In this document: positions 58,901 to 64,000 of the stretch, piece by piece | How positions within the stretch are numbered: the stretch's first letter is position 1 | Layout: each line of letters starts with the position of its first letter | Source: CAYNWT01 sp964485095 | GTDB lineage: Bacteria > Planctomycetota > Planctomycetia > Planctomycetales > Planctomycetaceae | Assembly: GCA_964485095.1 (NCBI GenBank) | Contig: CAZAIB010000005.1 | Span: 46,665-110,664 of the forward strand | Direction of reading: 5' to 3' | Length of the DNA: 64,000 bases | Position numbers and translations under genes: made by a program | The notes under the pieces: model-generated | Told to the model about the DNA's origin: nothing | Seen by the model: only the letters and a program-made list of their open reading frames with translations | Databases searched by the model: none

Positions 58901-61615
58901 ATGGAATACGTCTGCCAGAACTGCGAACACGCGACCCAATCCGCGGCTCCGCCTCGGTTTTGTAGCGAATGTGGTAGCCGGTTCGAGACGACCGAAGTCG
59001 AAAATGCGGCGACACTTGGCCCTGATACGCAGCTTGTTGAGGACATGGCGACTATGGTTCCCGGCCCTGCGCCGGGGCCATCGGATGCCGGGCGTGATGC
59101 GTTGCCAGGCTATCGGATTTCCCGCGAACTTGGTCGCGGCGGTATGGGGGTCGTTTACGAAGCCGTCGAAGAATCGACCGGCCGCAGCGTTGCGCTGAAG
59201 GTCCTGGCGGCTGGGTTCGATCGAGATGAAGAGGCGGTTCAGCGGTTCCTTCGTGAAGGAAAAATTGCTGCATCGCTGTCGCATCCTCGCAGCACGTTCG
59301 TTTACGACGCGGGCGAAGCTGAGGGGCGGTTCTTCATTACGATGGAACTCATGCCCGGTGGCACGGTGAAGGATGTCATCGACCGTGACGGCAAGTTGTC
59401 GGTTGAGGAAGCCGTCGGCTATACACTGGATATGCTGGAGGGCCTTGAAGCGGCTCACAAAATCGACGTCGTCCACCGGGACATCAAACCGTCCAACTGT
59501 TTTGTCAGCGCGGATGGCCGTGTGAAGGTTGGCGATTTTGGGATTTCGAAATCGCTCATCACGGACGCATCGTTGACCCGAACCGGTGCGTTCATGGGCA
59601 CTCCGATGTTTGCCGCTCCGGAACAGATTCGGTCAGCCCCCGTTGATGCTCGCACCGACATTTACTCAACCGGCGCGACATTGTTTTACATGCTGACGGC
59701 GCGGCCGCCATTTCAGGGCGACGCGATTCAGGTTGTCGCCGATATCGTTTCAGACATCCCCCCCACCGCGCGGGAGATTGAACCGGAAGTTCCGGCGGAA
59801 CTGAGTGAAATTATCGCGCGGACGATGGAAAAAGATCCGGCTGCGCGACCTCAATCGACGGCCGAACTTCGGCTTGCGCTGATGCCGTTTTCGAGTCGCA
59901 ATTCGGCAATCGGCGACGTTGGCCGGCGCATGGCTGCGTTCTTTATTGATGCATTGTTCATCTGGGTCGTAACTTCTGCGATTCTGATTTTCGGTTCCGC
60001 CCTTTCAGGAGGTCGGGGGCCGCTGGCGATGGTCACTCCGACGCAGCGGATCCTGGTCTCATCGCTCACGGTATTGCTCACGATTCTTTACTTCGCGGTC
60101 ATGGAATCCCAATGGGGTCGCGGTGTAGGGAAACGATTGATGGGACTGCGGGTGGTCAGTCACCGTGGAACCCCGCCTCGGTTCCTGCCGGCATTCATGC
60201 GCGCGGCGTTGATTCCAGGACTCGGTGCACTTGTTGGGGGCGTTGGACGCAACCTGCTGCAGGTCAGTTTGGGCATCGACCCCACTGATCTTGAATCATC
60301 AATGGAGCCCGTGGCGATTGGCGTCAGTCTTGGGTTTCCGATTTTGGTCGGGATCGTGAACCTGATAGTCATCTCCTCCATGCGGCGGGCCAATGGTTTT
60401 CTGGGGTGGCACGAGACTCTTACTAACACGCGTGTCATTCGCATTCCTGAAGAGACCGTTCGATCCCGCGCGGTTCCTGTCACGGTTCCAACTCACGACC
60501 CCATTGATGCGGGCTCGCAGTATGTGGTCGCCGGGTGTTTGCACAAGAGCCCCGAGTTCTCAATGTATGCGGCCACCGACAAAACGCTTGGACGTCCGGT
60601 GTGGCTCATGTCAACACAGGATTCCCCGGCAACAATGTGGTCGGCGGAACGGATTGCCATTTCGCGTGGTACGCGGCAGCACTTGCTGCGGAACCATACG
60701 ACGGACGACGGCGTTCGGTGGGATGCGATGGAAGCGATTAGTGGTGCTCCGTTTGCGACGCTGAAGTTTGGGCATGACAAGTTGACGTGGGAGAAAGCAA
60801 GGCAGGCGCTCATTGATCTGGCAGAAGAATTGATCGCAGGAAGTGAGGATGGAACGCTGCCGAAGACGTTGACTCCAAGTCAGGTTTGGCTGGACACATC
60901 CGGTCGATTAAAACTGTTGGATCTGCCGTTGTCTGCGGCACAGGTTGATCGTCCGGTCGACGGTGCTGTGCCGCTTCTGGCTGCTTTGGTGGGCAACTGC
61001 CGAGAAGTGCTGCCTGGCAAAGGTCTGGACTTCTTAAACGAACTCACTGCAAAGCCAGACTCGCTGGAAACGCTCAAGTGGGCGCACCAGCAACTTGAAG
61101 AGATTGGAGACAATCCTGGGCCGCTAAGCTGGGACGAACGCATGGGACTGCTTGCGATGTCGTCCAGTACAGAGTATTCGCTGCTGAACGCTTCGATGCT
61201 TTTGGTTGGGATCTTGTGTGCCACAATCTTTGGTTCCCGGATGCTGCTGTATGTCATCGCCATGGGGATTCCGGCGATGCTTGGATACTTCTTCCAGGGC
61301 GGGCCGGTGTTCCGCGTGGCTCAGGTGAGGCCACGACGCAAAGGGCGAGTGGCAAGCCGGTGGCGGTGTGCGTGGCGAAGCTTTCTTGCGTGGTTGCCGG
61401 GTAGCCTGGGGATGGCGCTGATGAGTCTGTTTGTCGTCGAGCTGTTTATGGCGGACAAGCTTAGCGGAGGTATTCAGGAAGCTGACGGGATGATCGACTT
61501 TGCCATCGGAAGTGGTTTACTGATGGTGTTTGTTTCCGGAAGTGCTCTGGCCATCCTGATGCCTCGCAAGGGTATCCAGGACTGGTTGTCCGGAACCGAA
61601 CTGGTGTCGGAGTGA
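58901..61615 (+). CDS. Zinc-ribbon Ser/Thr kinase with RDD membrane domains and degenerate second kinase-like region
   Basis: 904 aa from the ATG at 58901 (GTG 58883 possible). Residues 1-27 form a zinc ribbon (CQNC at 5-8, CSEC at 21-24). Kinase domain, about 70-330: Gly loop LGRGGMGVVYEA, Lys100 in VALKVL, catalytic HRDIKPSN (Asp194), DFG (Asp212) and APE, all intact. An RDD domain follows from about 338 (GRRMAAFFIDALFIWVVTSA, RGVGKRLMGLRVVSHRG). From about 530 to 690 a degenerate kinase-like region appears (VVAGCLHKSPEFSMYAATDK, LTPSQVWLDTSGRLKLLDLP) without HRD or DFG. The C-terminus has further membrane helices (SMLLVGILCATIFGSRMLLY, WRSFLAWLPGSLGMALMSLF). Signals across the membrane. 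Next gene starts 8 bases downstream. Confidence 0.9.
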   Translation: MEYVCQNCEHATQSAAPPRFCSECGSRFETTEVENAATLGPDTQLVEDMATMVPGPAPGPSDAGRDALPGYRISRELGRGGMGVVYEAVEESTGRSVALKVLAAGFDRDEEAVQRFLREGKIAASLSHPRSTFVYDAGEAEGRFFITMELMPGGTVKDVIDRDGKLSVEEAVGYTLDMLEGLEAAHKIDVVHRDIKPSNCFVSADGRVKVGDFGISKSLITDASLTRTGAFMGTPMFAAPEQIRSAPVDARTDIYSTGATLFYMLTARPPFQGDAIQVVADIVSDIPPTAREIEPEVPAELSEIIARTMEKDPAARPQSTAELRLALMPFSSRNSAIGDVGRRMAAFFIDALFIWVVTSAILIFGSALSGGRGPLAMVTPTQRILVSSLTVLLTILYFAVMESQWGRGVGKRLMGLRVVSHRGTPPRFLPAFMRAALIPGLGALVGGVGRNLLQVSLGIDPTDLESSMEPVAIGVSLGFPILVGIVNLIVISSMRRANGFLGWHETLTNTRVIRIPEETVRSRAVPVTVPTHDPIDAGSQYVVAGCLHKSPEFSMYAATDKTLGRPVWLMSTQDSPATMWSAERIAISRGTRQHLLRNHTTDDGVRWDAMEAISGAPFATLKFGHDKLTWEKARQALIDLAEELIAGSEDGTLPKTLTPSQVWLDTSGRLKLLDLPLSAAQVDRPVDGAVPLLAALVGNCREVLPGKGLDFLNELTAKPDSLETLKWAHQQLEEIGDNPGPLSWDERMGLLAMSSSTEYSLLNASMLLVGILCATIFGSRMLLYVIAMGIPAMLGYFFQGGPVFRVAQVRPRRKGRVASRWRCAWRSFLAWLPGSLGMALMSLFVVELFMADKLSGGIQEADGMIDFAIGSGLLMVFVSGSALAILMPRKGIQDWLSGTELVSE

Positions 61616-61622
61616 TCCTGAA

Positions 61623-62567
61623 ATGACGACAGAGAAAAACCCGACAGAACGTTCGCCCTACGAACCCGCTTCTGAACGACACGTTGTTGCTGGCGATGAA
61701 GTCGTTGAAAGTGACTTGTACTGCGGTAACTGCAATGCGCAGATCGTCGTTGGCGGGCTGGCTGCCAGTACGGAAGTGCGTTGCGGCGGATGTGGTGCTC
61801 AGTTTGGGCTGGACACACTCATCGGAGAGCATGCGCCCCGGAACACAAAGGCGACCTTGAGCGCGGTTCTTGGTCTGTTGTCGTTTTTCGGATTGTTCCT
61901 GACAGGCATTCCCGCTGTCTTGCTGGGGCTTGGTGCTTTGCGTGATGTTCGCGAGCGAAAAACACTGGTCGGTCGTCGCCGGGCGATTACCGGTATCGCG
62001 GCGGGTGGTGTCTTTGGTTTGTTCTGCAGTTGTAGCGTGTCGCTGCTGGCGATCCTGATACCCCAGTTTATTCCCAGCAAGAACCCAGCCGACATTGCCA
62101 GGCTGCGGAAAGAGATTGGCGCGTTCGAGTTGCCGCAGGGGATTGAAGTAGACGAAGTCCAGGACGCGTTCAGTGTTCAACACTTTCGCGCTGAAGATCC
62201 CGCCGACACGACCTTGATTTGGCTGACGCTGGCCAACAAGAGATACTCTCCAACTGAATCGACAGCGAGAGCGCAGTTTATTGGGCTACGGATGGCCACG
62301 GGCGAATTGCAGCCACAAGCTGTGCATGAGTTTGAAGTGTTTGGTCAAACCATCGAAGTGAAAGAAGAACGCGGAAACTTCCGCGGTACCGACGTTCGAG
62401 TCTTTACCGGATTGGTCGAACGTGAGAAGGATTGGATGATTATTGTCATTCGAAGCGAGCTGGAACCTGCGGGCGGAACGGGTAAGGATCTTCGCGTTCC
62501 GATGGATGCCGAAGACGTCCGAGTTTTCCTGAAATCGTTCCAGCTGCCTGGTGAAGACGCGGAATAG
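61623..62567 (+). CDS. Membrane protein with zinc-ribbon and DUF4190-like region
   Basis: 314 aa. Near the N-terminus a zinc-ribbon-like CGNC..CGGC pair (YCGNCNAQ, RCGGCGAQF). Two helices follow in the DUF4190 pattern (LSAVLGLLSFFGLFLTGIPA, ITGIAAGGVFGLFCSCSVSL), then a soluble domain of about 165 residues (GAFELPQGIEVDEVQDAFSV, LQPQAVHEFEVFGQTIEVKE, REKDWMIIVIRSELEPAGG). The latter resembles domains in planctomycete proteins with unknown function. It begins 8 bases after the kinase gene, likely its operon partner. Confidence 0.75.
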   Translation: MTTEKNPTERSPYEPASERHVVAGDEVVESDLYCGNCNAQIVVGGLAASTEVRCGGCGAQFGLDTLIGEHAPRNTKATLSAVLGLLSFFGLFLTGIPAVLLGLGALRDVRERKTLVGRRRAITGIAAGGVFGLFCSCSVSLLAILIPQFIPSKNPADIARLRKEIGAFELPQGIEVDEVQDAFSVQHFRAEDPADTTLIWLTLANKRYSPTESTARAQFIGLRMATGELQPQAVHEFEVFGQTIEVKEERGNFRGTDVRVFTGLVEREKDWMIIVIRSELEPAGGTGKDLRVPMDAEDVRVFLKSFQLPGEDAE

Positions 62568-62715
62568 TTTGTTCCGATTGGGAAAACCAGGCGATTCAAG
62601 CCGCCTGTCCGCGCGGTGAGTTTTCAGGAGTTTCGCTCGCGTGAAACGCAAGTCTTGCAGTTCGCCGATCCTTCGCGATGATGGATCTGTCAGAAAATTC
62701 ACCAGAGACAGGCAC

Positions 62716-63936
62716 ATGAAACTTCAGCTGATCGTCATTGAAGGCAAAGACAAGGGCCGCATTTTCCAACTTGCCGAAGGCAGCGCGTCGATGGGGCGCG
62801 GGGCGGCTGCGGTTCATCAAGTGACCGACCTGCGGGCTTCTCGAACGCACTGCACGTTCGAGGTGGATAACGGAACTGTTCGAGTTTGCGATGCCGGGAG
62901 TTCTGGCGGAACTTTTGTCGGTGGCGATCGAGTTGACGTACACGAGCTGAAACCTGGTGACGAAGTGACCATCGGCGATACGCGGTTGCGGTTCGTTATC
63001 GGCGACGTGGATGCGCAAAGCACATTGACGTCCATCGGGCTGATGCAATCAGAACCGGAAGAGTTTTCCGAGATGCCGGACCTTGTGGGCCAGAAGGTTC
63101 ACACCTACGACGTTGTTCAGAAGCTGGCCGAAGGCCGCAGCAGCATCGTTTACAAAGCACGCGACGAAGAAAAGAACCGCGACATCGCGCTGAAGGTTCT
63201 TCGTCCTGAGTACACATCCAACGAACAGGACAAACAACGTTTCCTACGCGCGATGAAGACCATGTTTCCGGTTCGACACGAAAACATCGTGCGGATTTAC
63301 AACGCCGGTCAGACCGGCGACCACTGGTGGGCGGCTCTCGAATACATCGAGGGCGAGAGCATGGCCAATGTGATTGAACGCATCGGAACTGCCGGCATGC
63401 TGGATTGGCAATACGCCTACCGCGTCGCCGTCCATGTTGCGCGGGCTCTGGAAGTGGCGTTCGAGAACAAGATTGTGCACCGCAAGATCGAACCGGAAAA
63501 CATCATCATGCGGACATCAGACAAAGTCACCAAGCTGGGTGACATGATGCTCGCGAAGGGGTTGGAAGGAAGCCAGGCCGAACAGATCACTCGGCCGGGT
63601 CAGCTGATTGGCGAGATCGTTTACATGTCACCCGAACGAACTCGCAGCACCGAAGAAGCCGACACGCGTTCTGACATCTACTCGCTGGGAGCAACCTGCT
63701 ACGCGCTGCTAACCGGTCGGCCGCCGTTCGAAGGCAAGAACCTGCCGGACCTGATGATGAAGATCCGCAACGAAGAACCAGAGAAGCCCAAGAAGTTTCA
63801 ACTGTCGATCAACGACATGTTCGAAGGCTGTGTTCTAAAGATGCTGGCCAAGTCACCAGACGACCGCTACCAGGACCCAACGGCGCTGCTCATGGATTTG
63901 GAACGCGTCGGCAAGTTTGCAGGGATCGACGTTTAA
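62716..63936 (+). CDS. FHA domain protein with inactive-looking kinase domain (pseudokinase)
   Basis: 406 aa from the ATG at 62716. FHA domain in residues 1-98: SMGRGAAAVHQV, ASRTHCTFEV and SSGGTFVGGDRVDV carry the phosphothreonine-binding pattern (Arg28, Ser42-Arg43-His45). Kinase-like domain, about 131-400: Gly loop KLAEGRSSIVYKA (atypical), Lys160 in IALKVL, then VHRKIEPENIIM where HRD is HRK (Lys257) and the following Lys is Glu259, and GDMM where DFG would be (Asp276); APE is present as SPE. The missing catalytic Asp makes kinase activity unlikely. It may read out phosphorylation made by the active kinase two genes upstream. Confidence 0.9.
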   Translation: MKLQLIVIEGKDKGRIFQLAEGSASMGRGAAAVHQVTDLRASRTHCTFEVDNGTVRVCDAGSSGGTFVGGDRVDVHELKPGDEVTIGDTRLRFVIGDVDAQSTLTSIGLMQSEPEEFSEMPDLVGQKVHTYDVVQKLAEGRSSIVYKARDEEKNRDIALKVLRPEYTSNEQDKQRFLRAMKTMFPVRHENIVRIYNAGQTGDHWWAALEYIEGESMANVIERIGTAGMLDWQYAYRVAVHVARALEVAFENKIVHRKIEPENIIMRTSDKVTKLGDMMLAKGLEGSQAEQITRPGQLIGEIVYMSPERTRSTEEADTRSDIYSLGATCYALLTGRPPFEGKNLPDLMMKIRNEEPEKPKKFQLSINDMFEGCVLKMLAKSPDDRYQDPTALLMDLERVGKFAGIDV

Positions 63937-64000
63937 CAAAGTCGCCGAACACTCCGTGTTCGGTTTGAGTATGGGACCGGACTCGGAGAGTCCGGCGACT
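63937..64000. repeat. REP-like double-hairpin repeat, copy 2 (inverted)
   Basis: CAAAGTCGCCGAACACTCCG and, after a different 14-base centre, CCGGACTCGGAGAGTCCGGC are the reverse complement of copy 1 (33069-33125): both hairpins and both outer AGTCGCC/GGCGACT ends are conserved, while the middle differs. It begins right after the stop codon of the FHA protein and reaches the window edge, so its far end may be cut. Confidence 0.85.

Overview
The window is about 55-60 % G+C by eye and is almost certainly from a planctomycete (Planctomycetota). Markers are a DUF1559 pilin-like protein with a class III prepilin leader, Ser/Thr kinases fused to RDD membrane domains, an FHA-kinase protein, a DUF1080 protein, a long secreted PQQ-propeller protein, an Hsp70/Hsp70/DUF2760 cluster, many GTG/TTG starts, and intergenic spaces filled with palindromic repeats. 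Genus cannot be fixed from the sequence alone.

Layout. 1-3.6 kb: SppA peptidase, two tiny membrane ORFs, a SpoU-type RNA methyltransferase and a membrane protein. 3.6-9.6 kb (minus): ECF sigma factor, Lgt, a small protein overlapping panC, an M20-type peptidase, and a secreted thioredoxin-like protein whose reading frame contains an in-frame TGA exactly where the first Cys of CxxC should be (UxxC, probable selenoprotein), coupled to a small upstream gene. 9.7-15.5 kb (plus): DUF2760 protein and two divergent Hsp70s. 15.5-16.5 kb: GxxExxY protein among tandem palindromic elements. 16.5-21.1 kb (minus): translation/replication cluster rplY-pth-rpsF-ssb-rplI-dnaB. 21.4-29.8 kb (plus): PQQ-propeller/TPR protein, molybdenum-hydroxylase FAD subunit, Cys-rich secreted protein, DUF1080 protein. 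29.8-36 kb: NTF2-like and HMA-MauE membrane proteins (minus); methyltransferase and MOSC protein, then a histidine kinase and an NtrC-like regulator lacking GAFTGA (plus). 36-39.7 kb (minus): SGNH hydrolase, carbamoyltransferase, SxtJ-like protein. 40-41 kb: DUF1559 protein. 41.3-46.5 kb (minus): TPR protein, ExbB/TolQ channel, glycosyltransferase 2. 46.8-52.1 kb: YkgJ-like Cys-cluster protein; secreted hypothetical (minus); SLBB-like Pro-rich membrane protein paired with an actin-fold ATPase. 52.3-57.2 kb (minus): sdhC-sdhA-sdhB and an MFS transporter. 57.7-63.9 kb (plus): triple YHS-like protein, zinc-ribbon kinase-RDD protein, DUF4190-like protein and an FHA-pseudokinase.

How the genes work together. 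The clearest functional units are the succinate dehydrogenase operon, the ribosomal/replication operon, the Hsp70 pair with DUF2760, the two-component pair at 33-36 kb, the carbamoyltransferase island, and the signalling cluster at 59-64 kb, in which an active kinase is followed by a protein carrying a kinase fold without its catalytic Asp. No transposase, phage gene, CRISPR array, rRNA or tRNA was seen. At least seven classes of intergenic palindromic element were found, one of which has been tandemly copied together with the 3' end of the second Hsp70 gene.

The best candidate for something undescribed is the UxxC protein at 8162-9160; the second tier is the GAFTGA-less regulator, the kinase/pseudokinase cluster, the SLBB-like/actin-fold pair and the palindromic repeats.
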